NCBI GenBank assembly: GCA_009760855.2 | Contig: WPIO01000089.1 | Span: 1,506,001 to 1,570,000, forward strand | Length of the DNA stretch: 64,000 nt | Source: Cristatella mucedo | Taxonomy: Eukaryota > Bryozoa > Phylactolaemata > Cristatellidae | Direction: 5' to 3' | Shown here: piece after piece, positions 37,280 to 49,499 of the stretch | How the letters are laid out: every line of letters begins with the position of its first letter | How positions within the stretch are numbered: the first letter of the stretch is position 1 | The notes under the pieces: generated by a model | What the model was told of the DNA's origin: nothing | Database searches by the model: none | What the model saw: the letters and a program-made list of their open reading frames with translations, nothing else | Program-made: the position numbers and the translations under genes

Positions 37280-38185
37280 TATGCTAATGGATTATATGTA
37301 GTTTTTCATATACCTAATACAACAGATCCACCTCATCAATGTGGAGCGGCTGTCTATTCCATGGCTGCATTCAGAGGCTCGAGTGTACATCGCCATGACC
37401 TACCCGTAGCCAACAGGTCAAGGGCCGGATCAATGCCAAACCATAAAGTGCAGCTAGAATAAACGTAAATACAAACTAAGATGAACATGCAGTACAACTG
37501 ACTGACTTGAAGCCCGAGACTGGCCATCATCAAGTCTCATTCATTGTTTCTAAACCGTAAATTATGAAAAATCTTACTCATCACGTTCACTATTCGGGAA
37601 CCGCTGAAAACATCAAGCGTTGCGACAAGCAAACAATTTTGCATGCACACATTTCTGCATACTGTACAGCACAGCTGCAACCAGGAGCTCGTCTTAAACT
37701 TCGCTGAATGTCGGCCTACGTCTGTCACGTGCGTGTGCTGCTGCCGCTTTACTAATGGTCGCTCGTGATCCTTATCCTTCGTGGTAACGTTGAGGGGAAT
37801 ACGACATCGTAACACAGCCAGTGCTACTTGCTATGGACTACTAATTTACCAATAATCCAGATGGTAACGAAGCATTACGCAATGTTAACCATAATAGGTC
37901 TCACTAACGAGAACGATTGAGGTTATTGGCTTCAGGCCGGGGCTGAAATGACGTCAGAAATTTGTTGCCGATAGGAATCGATCGAGGTTGTTGGCTACCG
38001 AGGATGAAATGACGTCAGACGTTCGTCGCAAATAACGTGCTCAGCTTACGTTATGCGTGAGCGTGCTTTGCTCCGAGCACCAACAAAAGACTGCGCATAA
38101 GGAGTCAATGCTCTGCTACGCACTGCACCTTAGCACGTCATTCAGCTTCAGCGCCAAGTAGCGGGCTGCTCTGCTCTCGGGCAAA
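37280..38185. other. intergenic with paired CRE-like sites
   Basis: At 37905-38030 a roughly 61-base unit is duplicated. Each copy contains a perfect TGACGTCA palindrome (37949-37956 and 38010-38017). Otherwise nothing is recognised. Confidence 0.5.
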
Positions 38186-38189
38186 GCTC

Positions 38190-38640
<451 letters not shown>

Positions 38641-38648
38641 AGAGACGT

Positions 38649-38649
<1 letters not shown>

Positions 38650-38684
<35 letters not shown>
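38650..38684. repeat. (GA)n tract facing the CT tract
   Basis: About 17 GA units directly after CTCTAGAGACGTCGAG, giving an inverted-repeat partner to the preceding CT tract. Confidence 0.97.
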
Positions 38685-38686
<2 letters not shown>

Positions 38687-38749
38687 TCCTCCTCGACATC
38701 TCTGCAAGCCTTTCATCGAAGGCCAAAGGCCAAACAAGTTAGCTCGGCT

Positions 38750-40560
38750 ATCCGCTTTTCGCTCTTGCGAGAAGCGCAGCGTGCGATCCGCGGCCGTCGC
38801 GCGTCGCGGCCGCTTGGCCGCCGCGACGCGCGACGTTTGGCTGCCGGGGAGCGGCGCCGGCACCGGTGCCGCCGCCGGTGCAGCCGCAATCCCACGCTAA
38901 TCGAGGCGGATCGAGAGTAAATGCCATCGGCCAGGCTGGACTAGCTGTCGAACAAGTGCGTTGAGCGAGGCGCCTAACCAGACGCCGATGCAGCGGAGGA
39001 GGACGCGCGGCCCACTTTCCGGCCGGTGAGCGGTGGTGAAATGGAGTCGCTAAGAAGGCAAACAGTGGCCGGCCGGAAAGCGACGGGCACTCGCATCAGC
39101 GGCGCTTCCGGGGTCGTTCGCGGCTCGCGTTACCTTCGGCGATGCCCGCTGTATTGCTAAATCGCTGGCGGCGGGCCTTTGATTCAATTCCGAGTTTGAG
39201 CCCTGCTCCGACGTTGTTGCGAAGCTGTCGGAGGCCTCTCGGGGCCTTAGCGTGGCTGTATTGTATAGCATGCACCGCGGCAACTGAAGGCAACGGATAC
39301 ACGCTAAGGCCCTGAATACTCTATAAATGTGGAAAATATACGAAAGCGGAAAGTGGAAAGTTGCGTGCTGCGCACAAGAAATCCAGGCAGCCGATGCTGA
39401 GTGCTTTAGCGCCTCTGCTCCGGCGGGCGTCTGTCGCAGGGCTCGGTCCTCTTGTTTTCGGTCCAGCTGCCGCCGCCGCGACGCGCTGGTCAGCGGAAGC
39501 TAGCTTGCAGCCGCAGTCGCCGCGGGCAGATTCTCGCGCTAGCTGAAAGCTGGCGGCGGCGGACGAGTGGCCTGCGTCGCAATGCTGAACGCACCGCGCC
39601 CCCTTCGAAGCAGCATGCTCGACTTTCTGTTCAGTTGACCGAAAGTCAAGGCCGGCAAGGGTTTGCTGCCGACGGCTTCGCTAATTCGAATGGAAATGCA
39701 GCCGCTCTGCCCAGCTCCTGGAAAATCCAGCTAGCGTGCTATTGCGGCGCCACCACCGTCAAGCGCTGGCGAGCGCTTGACGGCGTTTGAATAGATGCCG
39801 AAGCACGGCATATCACGTGCATCGTGAACGCGTGCACGGTGCTACGGTTCTATTGCGCACATCCGCAAGCATGCGCATCGCGAGCGGTCTCGCGATATAC
39901 CGGCTACGGTGGCTGAAATTGCGTTGTATTTGCCCGTCACTGCGGCTTCCCGGCGCCTCAATCCCAGCGGTAATCAGGCCGCTACGCCGCATTGTCAGCG
40001 GACGGAACTCGCCGCAGGGAGGCGATCGAACGGATCGATACGAACGCGCTCGCTGTTGCTGCTGCCGCCGCCGCCGCTCGGCATCGCACGCGAAGATGCG
40101 TCGCCGTCGAACGAAGGGAACGCGGGCGAGAGCGGCGCTGCTGCTTTCAGCCCCGTTGCTCCGCCGCGCGCGCGCCCGTCGCTGCCTAGCGCCGCTGCCT
40201 AGCGCCGCTGCGAGCGCCGCTCGCCAGAGCGAGCGGCGCTCGCAAGGTTGATTGGCCGCCGGCGCCGTTCGCTCTGGCGCCGGCGCTTAGCGACCGCTGC
40301 CGCCACTTTTCGCTGCCGACGGACGCGATGGCGTTGCGGTCCCGTGGATGGCACAAGCTGTGCGGTACAGCTGCGGCACTGTGCTAAAATCCGTAGCGGA
40401 AAGAGGCATGGCTGCTCCGGAAAGCTGAGGCACAAGCTCGCGGCTCTCGGCAGAAACGAAGACGGACGGACGGCGCCACCTGGTGGTGGCTCCCTGAGAG
40501 CATTGCAAGGAAGCCAGCTAGGCTGCAGCCAGTATATCAAATTGAAATCTCAATCCTGCG
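38750..40560. promoter_or_regulatory. CpG-rich block without a defensible gene
   Basis: Dense CpG; overlapping frames on both strands, none with a domain or consistent splice sites. It contains a perfect hairpin at 40209-40244. Confidence 0.45.
40209..40244. repeat. perfect 15-bp inverted repeat, 6-base loop
   Basis: TGCGAGCGCCGCTCG (40209-40223) and its exact reverse complement (40230-40244) flank CCAGAG. A preceding tandem AGCGCCGCTGCCT unit makes the area locally repetitive. Confidence 0.95.
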
Positions 40561-40599
40561 AAACCGTAGTTGGCTGCAGCAGTGACCAAACGTTGAGCT

Positions 40600-42189
40600 G
40601 CGCACCATAAGACCCGTGCGATTCGATCCCGGGACCTCGAATCCATCACACCTGACTCGACGGAGGCAGGTAGAGTGAACGGAATCCGTCACTGCTCTCT
40701 ATCGATTATTCGGCTGTGAATTTCTCTGGAATAGAAGCAAATAAAGGGTTGCCGACAGAGCAGGTCAAAAGGTTACATTCGCCTTGACGTTGGGGACAGT
40801 ATTTGAGAACAAGTAATCTTTGATCAGCTTCCGGCTACTTGATGACCTGCATGATTTTCAACGTGCTCTTTCTCACGCGACCTCGGACAAGCTCGGGCAA
40901 AGTTTTGGCGAACGGTTACCACCCGTTCTAATCTAGAGGATAGCCTTACCGTGCGTGCGCTCTAGTGAGCACCCTCAAGCGTCACGTGAGCCACGACAGG
41001 CGAGGCGATCTTCCTCGGCGGCTTTCTCCACTCGCCCTTCGGCTCGTAGGCCCTGTTATACATAGAGTTACATCTGTCAATCTCTTGTCCTTGTAGCATC
41101 GCCATCCTCAAATATCGCTAGCGAAATAGTGAGTGCCGCTAAAACAAAATTTAACGTGCAAACATTGATACGCGGACAAGCGAACGAACTCGTGAAATTA
41201 ATTAGCTGAGTACGTGACGTACTTTTAGTGTAAAACGCTTTGATAATAATTTATGCAATTTTTATGCATCATATCGCCAATATTGTTGTCATCATCATCA
41301 AAATCATCGTCAGCGTCATGCAATTGGCTCTCTCTCTCTCTCTCTCTCTCTTTCTTGTCGCGAAGTCCAAAGTTCTCTCTGCAGTCCGCGCTTCGCTCTG
41401 CTCTCGCTCCGCGCCGCTGCTCCTGCTTGCCGCTGACGCTCCAGCGGTGCGCACGCACAGTCGCACCGATCGCACCGGTCAAGTTCGGCAGTGCGCTGCC
41501 TACGAATCAGAGGTCAGACGGCAGCGAAACCACCGCCGTTCATACTACCGAATGTCTCCGCTTCACTGGGTCAAAATTTCGTCGATGCCTAGCTCTCGGG
41601 ATGGGGCGTGGCGAGGAATTACACCGAAACTATTTCCATTTATTGTACCGAAAAAAAACGTTTTGGAGTTCTCCCGACCGTTGCGTTTCAATCCGTTGGG
41701 TCCGCTTGACCGCGACAGCGAGCCACTCCGGTGGACGTCGCCGAGAGGAGAACAGAGGACCCAATATTACACTTTGAGATTATCCGGGGATAGGATAAGC
41801 CACGGCGGTCGTTAGCTCCCGCGTGGCTTCCTGGGATTGTCAATACACTGCCTGCCATAGTGTCGATTCGTGCTTCGGCTGTGCGCGACTGCTCACACAA
41901 ATACACATACTTAACACAATCCCGTGGCAAGGTGGCGCTAATGCAGGCACGTGGGGATCAGGGTGAGAGTTGTTGGGTCCTCCCAACTTGTCCAGCCACC
42001 GCCCTCTTCCAGCCAAGAAAAGCAGACCCACTTTTAGCAGCTGCTTCTGTAGCCGGTGTAGTGGCCGTCGTGGCCCGCGTTCTGCGGTTCCTTAATAAGC
42101 GGCATCTGCCTGAGCCGTCGTATGCTGTGCACGACTGCCCGCGCAAATATAGCAATGGCAATGAGCTGGTTTTTTGTTGACCCATGGCA
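40600..42189. other. mixed intergenic; region where a gypsy 5' LTR would be expected
   Basis: A reversed T-arm-like word (CGATTCGATCCCGGGACCTC, about 40620) hints at another tRNA-derived repeat. (CT)n at 41330-41352. No LTR pair for the gypsy element could be matched by eye. Confidence 0.35.
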
Positions 42190-42194
42190 ACCTG

Positions 42195-42725
42195 CGAAGG
42201 CTGAACCATCTCGTTTGACGAGGAACGGTAGGCGCTCAGCGATTACCTGGACACATTCGGCACGTACGTGCTAGCTCAGCGGATTCCAATTGATCGCCAC
42301 GAAGCCATATTTTTGTATTTTTCCGAGTTCCGTCGGAGCTAAGGCAGACGCGCTGCTGTGTAGCCTTGTAGCGCCGGGATAGGCCGTCGGATATGAGCCT
42401 GCTGGAACTCAGACGGACTCGCTTTCGGACTATCTTACGCCGCTACCGCTCAAAATGGCTGAGACCTACAAGTTCCACTGTCGTCATTAACGACCCGATG
42501 AAACAGCGAGAACATGTTTACCGCGTCCTTTGGTTCAACACCGCGGTTTCGACCGGTTCTTGCCGAAAGCTCTGCGAAGCCAGCTGGTATGTGGCCTTTC
42601 GTGCGCTGCTACTCGGCAAAGTCTGTTGACAGCAAAAATGTCTGACACTGGAAAAGGGTTTGACATTGCGAAAGCGGAAGAACAGTCGCAAAAAGGGGTC
42701 GCACGATGGAAAAGAGTTACGAGCG
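42195..42725 (+). pseudogene. gypsy gag remnant
   Basis: Frames give DYLDTFGTYVLAQRIPIDR, then LRSQLVCGLSCAATRQSLL and DIAKAEEQSQKG. The L(R/K)(D/S)QLVCGL....RQ.LL block followed by A..E is characteristic of gypsy gag. Frameshifted at least twice. Confidence 0.75.
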
Positions 42726-42925
42726 TTCGACTGCCGAACCTTCGCCCGCGGACAGGATGAGCGGACCGCATTCTAAGCCAATCGCCCGCTGATGCGCCTC
42801 TTGCGGCTCAACCTTGCAGCACGAGCGACCGCAGGTGCCCGCGTCACCGCATCGCACGCCACGCACGCCTGCGGGTTACATCCGGGCACATCCAAAGAGC
42901 CTACAGAAGCAAAGATTAGCATCCG

Positions 42926-43722
42926 GTGCGAGCGGCGGGAAATGCGACGGCCAGAGAAACCAAACACTCCGAGGACGTCAGAAAAGTGTCAGACGGCGTC
43001 GTTTTCATTCGCTCACCGAGTAGTGCGACCCACAAACCGCGCATGATACGGGTCCACGTTGAAGGAACACCCGTTCACACGGAATTCGACGGGAGATCGA
43101 GCATTTGTACGCTATGCTTGCGTGAGTGTGAGCGATTCTGTCCTCGTCTCATCGTGGAGCCTACGAATATTGCGCCACGGCTGAACGGTGAAGCCACGTG
43201 CGGGTACTGTCCTGCTGAAGTAATTCATCCTCAGGCTGAATACCAAGCAAGCACGATGTTTCCTCGAAAAGCTCGACTCTCGTCCGAGGATGAATTACGT
43301 CAACCGAAACCGACGTACCACTGTTCGGCAGGGAATGGATGGCGGATTTCGTTCTTGATCTTGACAAGATGACTACTGCGAATTCGTTGAATGAGCATCG
43401 ACACGTGGACGCTCTCCTACAACAAACCGACGAACTATCTCTTCCGCCAGACGCTCGGTATGTTCAGCAGCGTCAAGGCCGAGTTGCATGCTCGAGAAAG
43501 TGCTCTACCAGTGCATATTAAAAATCGAACTGTGCCATTTGCAATATGAGAGAAGGTAGAAACTGATCTAAGCAAATTTCTCTCCGAGGGGGTCCATCGC
43601 GAGTCAATCAGAGTGAGCAGGCGACTTCAGTAGGGCTTGTAATAAAGCACGACGGCTCAATCCTCCTCTGTGGGTTACTGCAAAGCGACATTGAAATTTC
43701 AACTAATTATTGATTCGTAGCC
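42926..43722 (+). pseudogene. gypsy protease and start of reverse transcriptase, remnant
   Basis: IRVHVEGTPVHTEFDGRSSI corresponds to the aspartic protease active-site region; the usual D(T/S)GA has decayed to DGRSS. Downstream, in other frames, come DALLQQTDELS, SSVKAELHARESALPVHIKN and KHDGSILLCG, the entry into the reverse transcriptase. The reading is cut at 43722 by a LINE-A tail insertion. Confidence 0.75.
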
Positions 43723-43806
43723 AATAATAATAATAGTACACTTGATAAAGCTCCCTTAGAGAACTCAATCTCTTTCTAGGCACTTTACATTTGCTGCAAA
43801 GGAAAT
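43723..43806 (-). mobile_element. LINE-A minimal insertion (terminal 84 bases only)
   Basis: AAT-repeat tail, then the hairpin region (ACTTGATAAAGCTCCCTTAG to TTTACATTTGCTGCAAAGGA) and nothing more of the element. It sits inside the gypsy reverse transcriptase. On the far side the gypsy frame resumes with MPSIDDLKEKLDGGTL. Confidence 0.88.
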
Positions 43807-44410
43807 GCCTTCAATAGACGACTTAAAGGAGAAATTAGATGGCGGAACCTTATTTTAAAAGCTGGACCTATCGCGTGCATTTACGCAGATCGAACTTGAG
43901 GAAGCGTCCAAAACTGTTGTCACCGTTACTACGTACAAGGGCTGGTTTAAATGCAGCCGCTCGCCGTTTGCTATTGCCTCCGCTCGCGCTTTTCATCACA
44001 GGATCTATGGATCATTTGCCGTCTGGAGAGCCTGGTATAATAGCCTACCAGGATGACATTTTTGTGACAGGGAAGGACCGAAGTTCCCACATGCATAATC
44101 TTGCTTCGGTGTTTGCAAAACTGCAAGGCGCTGGCCTCCGTGTATGCCTTCTTAAGACCGTCTATTGTATACCTTGGGTTAAAAGAGACAAGAATGGTAT
44201 ACACCCCGCAGAGGACAGAGTGGCAGCCATATAAAATGCCCCGCTGCCTACGGACGTCAGTGGCCTCCGGTCATTAGATATTGCAATACTATCACAAGTT
44301 CTTGACCACCCTGGCATAAGAATTGCACCCCTTAGACGAATTGCTTCAAAAGCAAAGCAGATGGCTGTGAACTGCTCGCTGCCAGCAGGCTTTCTCAAAA
44401 CTTAAGGAGA
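43807..44410 (+). pseudogene. gypsy reverse transcriptase remnant
   Basis: SIDDLKEKLDGGTLF*KLDL, SRAFTQIELEEASKTVVTVT, then in another frame AYQDDIFVTGKDRSSHMHNL (YLDD-type catalytic box, here YQDD, at about 44046), LQGAGLRVCLLKTVYC and GIHPAEDRVAAI. The order matches gypsy reverse transcriptases. Dead through shifts and stops. Confidence 0.85.
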
Positions 44411-45218
44411 TGACAGTCAAATCCGCCTATTTTCAGCTTCATAATATTGCTAAAATTCGGGCCCGTTTAGATAAAGATACCACATCTAAGTTGGTCCATG
44501 CATTCGTGACATCCCGTCTCGACTTCTGCAACTCACTGCTCACTGGCCTACCAGCATGTGCGATCAGGCGATTGCAGCTGGTGCAAAACTCTGCAGCTAG
44601 GCTTGTCTGTCGTGAGCGTCGCAGTTGCCACATTACTCCACTTCTCGCCGACCTGCACTGGCTACCAGTCAAGCAATGGATTGACTTCAAGGTTTTGTCG
44701 CTCACTTTTAGGTCCCTTCATTCAATGGCTCCAGCCTATCTGTCAGATATACTACCCCATCAGGCCAAGCATCGTACCACCCGCTTTTCGGAATCCAATA
44801 GTCTAGAAATACCTCATACAAACCTTAAATCCTTTGGAGACCGTGCATTTAGCTCGTATGCTCCCACAGCCTGGAACTCCCTCCCGACCTGCATCAGAAC
44901 ATCCCCTGACCTGACCACATTTAAAAGGAACCTAAAAACACACCTATTTAGGACAGCATTTAGTGGGTCCCTGTGATTCGTCCTTGATGTGCTTATGCGT
45001 GCTGACACTGTGCATGCTGCCACTAACCACATTTGCATGCTGACCCTGTGCATGTCACCCCTATCCATATTATTCATTTCGTTTGTTTTTTCAAGCATGA
45101 TTTTACTTACCATTCAATTGCATTTCACTTTACAGCAAATGTAAAGTGCCTAGAGAGAGATTAAGTTCTCTGAGGGCGCTTTATCAAGTGAATTATTATT
45201 ATTATATTATTTTTATTA
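44411..45218 (+). mobile_element. LINE-A copy nested in gypsy, 5'-truncated
   Basis: The open frame to 44976 encodes the last 180 or so residues of LINE-A reverse transcriptase without interruption (KIRARLDKDTTSKLVHA and following, FSSYAPTAWNSLPT). The full family 3' UTR, a hairpin (TAAAGTGCC..GGCGCTTTA with one wobble pair) and an ATT tail follow. It is about as well preserved as the copy at 22.5-26 kb, so relatively young. Confidence 0.93.
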
Positions 45219-45219
45219 G

Positions 45220-45820
45220 CTCTGAAAGCGTACTGGCAGCATGCAACCTCAATGAAAGGCTCGTGCTAGCTTCTTGCGACGCGCCTTCTTATGAACTGGG
45301 TGCTGTTTTATCTCACCGACTTGCCTACGGAAAGGAGAGGCGCATTGCCTTTGCATCCCGTAGGCTACCCGGTAGTGAGAAATTTTTTTTCGCAGTTTGA
45401 GGAGGTATTTTCACTAATGTTTGGTGTCACGCGTTTTCATCTATAAAAAAAAAAGTCTGGACGGAAGTCGTTGCCGATCCGCGCCCCTCACTTAACGCGC
45501 CAGCCTCGGCCCTAAGAGCGGCACTCCGCCTATCCGGCTGCCCTGCACTCCGCCTATCCGGCTGCCCTGCACTCCGCCTATCCGGCTGCCCTGCACTCCG
45601 CCTATTGCTGCCCTGCACTCCGCCTATTGCTGCCCTGCACATGCAACGCTGGGCTGCGGTGCTGTCTGCATACACATGTAGCATCGTGTACCGGCGGTCA
45701 GATCGTGCTAACACAGATGCTGCTGATGTCTGTCGTGACTACGGTTGTCACCACATAAGGAAGGCCCTGTCCAGAGACCGCTTTGACCATTTTACTTTGC
45801 TCCCTGTGACCCTGTGACCC
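45220..45820 (+). pseudogene. gypsy RNase H remnant with internal minisatellite
   Basis: SESVLAACNLNERLVLASCD, APSYELGAVLSHRLAYGKER and RIAFASRRLPGSEKFF match gypsy RNase H. MQRWAAVLSAYTCSIVYRRS, beyond a tandem array at 45523-45638, matches its end. Confidence 0.85.
45523..45638. repeat. tandem array, three 24-bp and two 22-bp units
   Basis: The unit is ACTCCGCCTATCCGGCTG followed by CCCTGC; the last two units lack CG. It lies in the gypsy RNase H region, between FFFAV and the MQRWA block, and must have expanded after insertion or in a dead copy. Confidence 0.95.
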
Positions 45821-46019
45821 TGTGCAAACGGTTTGAGCAGCTCTCAGAAGCGACGCAACACTGTTTGCTGCTTATGGCAAGATGAGGGGATGGCCGGCCA
45901 GAAATCCCTCACCGGCCATGACCCCATACTCCCACTGCAGACAGGAGCTTGCAATACATGATATGACGGATGCCTGTTTCGGGGCACGAGACGAACCATA
46001 TTCACTTCCCTCCGCGGCC

Positions 46020-46860
46020 AGCTCTTGCATGAGCTCTACGAAGGCCATCTCGGAATATTTAAAATAAAAGCGACTGCAAGAAACTACACCTGGTGGCCGA
46101 GCATAGATAGTGACATAGAATCTATGTGCTGTAGCTGCCCTCATTGCAACCAAGTGAGGCATGCACCGCCAGCGAGCTCGCAAAAGTGAAGTGACCCAGC
46201 AGAATCCTGGCAGCGTATTCACATTAATTTGGCTGTTTCACTTTTCTACCACTATTTCTCAATAGTGGTAGATGCATTTTCGAAGTGTGCCGCATGAGGG
46301 GTGCAACTTCTGGCATCACAATCTCGACGCTACGGACACTCTTTGCCCGATTGGGTAATTACCCAGGGTAATCGTGTCTGACAGCACGGACGGCAGTTCG
46401 CCTCTCACGATTTTTCTAGCTTCCTACAGGCTAACGGCATCAGGCGCTTCCTTTCGGCACCTTATCTTTACCCACGGACTAGCTGAGCGCTCTGTACAAA
46501 CTTTCAAGCGGGCATATAATGCAGCAGCTGCAGTGCAGGCGATCCGCAGCATCCGGTGCATCGACCATCGTTCCTGATTCTAAAGTACCGCTCCTCTGAG
46601 AACGCCACGACCGGGTCCGCCCCATATCGGTTACTACTCGGTCGATAACTTGCGGAAATGCCTGGACCTGCTTCGTGGAAGCCACTGAAGGTGCTGCTAT
46701 GCATTTATTTTCAACTAGGCCTCTCAGATATGCGAATGGACACCTAGTGTGGTACAGTGATTACAGTAACAGGACAACTACTTGGTCTCCGGGAACCATA
46801 AAGGCAGCCAAGGGCTATGTCATGTATTAGGTGGAGCCAGAAGATAGTGCTGACTTCGTG
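46020..46860 (+). pseudogene. gypsy integrase remnant
   Basis: LLHELYEGHLGIFKIKATAR, YTWWPSIDSDIESMCCSCPH and CNQVRHAPP give the HHCC zinc domain. VDAFSKCA, GRQFASHDFSSFLQANGI, RRFLSAPY and RSVQTFKRAYNAA give the catalytic core. SAPYRLLLGR and the VWYSDYSNRTTTWSPGTIKA block (about 46750-46803) give the post-core and GPY/F-like module. Frameshifts and stops throughout. Confidence 0.85.
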
Positions 46861-47110
46861 ATTCAGGCTATACTGTTGCAGCTGAGAGTACAGTGGCCCG
46901 CACTGAATTGCAGCTATACCGCGATACTGCTGCCGCTAAGGATGAAATTACACACCCACAGGCAGAGAGCCTTCGTGAACATTTAGAGGTAGATACATCA
47001 AATATTGGAGCTGGATTAATCTCCAACAGCAGTGCCGCTGACTGAAGCTGACATGCACTTTGTACATCAACCCGTATTGACCAAGGACTCGGTGCTACCT
47101 ACCTACGGGA

Positions 47111-48380
47111 CTTTGTACCGTAGACCAGCAAGCTAGGGAAACACTTGGCAGCAGATTCGCTTTGCAGACTCGGTGCAATGCGGCCGTCGGCCAATGGCTC
47201 GCTCGAAACAGAATGAAATGCTGAAACCAACGATCCGCTTGAAGTTTTGCGGGCGGGGAAACCGAGTGGGCAATCGGGGGTGCCTGTTTGAGCCCTTCAT
47301 CAAGCAAGCCACTATTTCCCACTGCAAGCGAGAAGTTATTGGCAGAACTGCAATCAACCGTCGATACCTAGGACGCGGACTCATAGATGGCTATCAGGCC
47401 AGCCGCGTGAGCACAAGCGGACAGCGACCCGCCCGTTCGGCAGCTCATCGGTATCTCTGGTGTCATCAAGCAGCTAGGCGCAGGTATGCGCCCGCGCTTG
47501 CGGGAGTCTCCCGATGGCTCGCCATTCGAGATCGTTCAGCGCTGCGAAATAGCGATTTACAGCGAGCCAGCGACGTAGTTTTCGGTCATCAAACGCTCGC
47601 CTTGACCTAGTACCAGCATGAGAGCACGTGCTGCTCTCGCTTTTCTTTCATGTCGGCAAGAGCAGTGTGACTCGGAGTTATCTGGCCGCGTTTTCTCGAC
47701 GCTACTTCGTGCCGCAGAAGTATTCGCCGACGCTCTTGAACGAACTCACTCAGTATCCAAGCTACATTTTGGCAAGTTTATCTTGCAGGTAATCTACCAC
47801 CCCAAGTGTCCGACGATTTATCCAGCGTTGTAAATGAGACAAGGAGGCAACATTCCTTTAACTGGCGGTGGAGAAGTAAACCAAACCTCGCTAGCTGAGC
47901 CTCTGCTCGACCAGCCTATAGCCACGCCTGACTGGTACTTTCCGGTCACAGCAGTATTGCTAAGATGACGTAGTCAAGGTTTTTTATTGCAGCATCGTAT
48001 ACTGAGCGCCATAACTTGAGTGCCAAGCGAATATGCTATCATTTCGGTCAAACGATACTCAGCCTCAGCGATAATAAGAGCTTTTAATAGTCGCATGCCT
48101 GATCAAGTGTATGAATATAACAGCTGAGGAGCAACCACTTCCGGCCATCGCTCAACCACTTTGTAATCTACGTCGGGGTTTCTTCCACGCTGACTTGTGT
48201 GTCTGTGCTTGCCAAAGTTTTTTCTCTCAATAACCCAGCTACCTAATACGGCTTTCTTTTTATACAAAGTTGAATGAAAGCCAGTATAGGGCATTATGAA
48301 CGCCAACACCAGCTCATCTATTGCACAAAGATGACACGGCGATGCGTGCTGACACTGTGAAAGCTGTCACTAATCATATT
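47111..48380. other. gypsy 3' flank, possible LTR, otherwise unassigned
   Basis: A 3' LTR would be expected here but no direct repeat of upstream sequence was found. No exon recognised. Confidence 0.3.
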
Positions 48381-48386
48381 TACATG

Positions 48387-49497
48387 ATAATAATAATAAT
48401 AATAATACATTTGATAAAGCCCGCTCAGAAAACGCAATCTCTTTCTAGGCGCTTTACATTTGCTGCAAAGGAAACACGATCAAGTGGTGAGTGGTATCAT
48501 GCTTAATAAACAACGTGAATAACTTAGTGGTGACATACACAGGGTCAGCATGCAAGTGTGGTTAGTGGCAGCATGCAACAGTATCAGAACGCATAAGAAC
48601 ATGAAGGACAAATCACCGGGACCAAATAAATGCTGTCATAAAATAGGTGCGTCTTTAAGGTCTTTTTAAATGTGTTCAAGTCAGGGGATGTCGTGACGGA
48701 AGTCGGAAGTGAGTTCCAGGCTAAGGGAGCATGCGAACTACAGGCACGGTCTCCAAAGAATTCGAGGTTTTACGAAGTATAAATAAACAGTTAGATTCCG
48801 AAAAGCGGGTGGCACCGTGCTTAGCCTGGTGGGGCAATAGATCTAATAGTTAGGCTGGAGCCAAAGAATGAAGGGATCTAAAAGTGAGCGACAAAACCTT
48901 GAAGTTGATCAGTTGGTTGACTGGTAACCGGTGCTGGTCGGCGAGAGGTGGTCTGATGTGGCGACTGCGACGCTCACGACAGACTAGCTGCAAAGTTGTG
49001 CACCAGCTGTGAGCACCTGATTGCACATGCCGTTTGACCAGCAAGCAGTGAGTTACAGAAGTCAAGACGGCATGTCACAATTACATTGACCAATTTAGAT
49101 GTAGTTTACCTGTTTAAACAAGCCCGAATTTTAGCAATGTTATGTCGCTGAAAGTAGGCAGACTTAATTGTGGAGCTGATATGGTCGTCTAACGAAAGGT
49201 CACTTTGGATCATGACTTCTATATTTCGTGCAGATTCAACAGAAGATACGCTGGCAGAGCCAATTTTGAGCGTTAGCCTTTCCAAGTTCTGAATTGCACT
49301 TGGTTTGCCCATAACTAGTCAGTTGTTTTATCATCATTCAATTTAAAAAAAACTGGCTGCCATCCATGTTCGATGTCATCAATGCATGCAGCAAGGGAGT
49401 TAAGAGAATTCAACGTGCTTGAGGGCTGGGAGGGATTAAAGCAACGATACAACTGAGCTTCATTCGCATAGAAGTGATAGCCTCAATTTTGCTTGGC
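48387..49497 (-). mobile_element. LINE-A copy, 5'-truncated, decayed
   Basis: AAT-repeat tail at 48387, hairpin, then reverse-transcriptase C-terminus to the palm region (MGKPSAIQNLERLTLKIG at 49312-49259 in reverse; LYRCFNPSQPS near 49440). It carries a TGA (49319-49321) also found in the neighbouring copy at 50642-50644. Confidence 0.9.
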
Positions 49498-49499
49498 AA

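Larger units (their letters stand above)
42190..47110 (+). mobile_element. Ty3/gypsy-type LTR retrotransposon, decayed, with two nested LINE-A insertions
   Basis: Remnants occur in the order gag, protease, reverse transcriptase, RNase H, integrase and post-integrase segment, which is diagnostic of the Ty3/gypsy group. Frameshifts and stops interrupt every domain. LINE-A pieces at 43723-43806 and 44411-45218 split the reverse transcriptase and the RT/RNase H junction. The gypsy reading resumes on the far side of each, so the gypsy copy is the older resident. LTRs were not found. Domains are listed separately. Confidence 0.88.
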
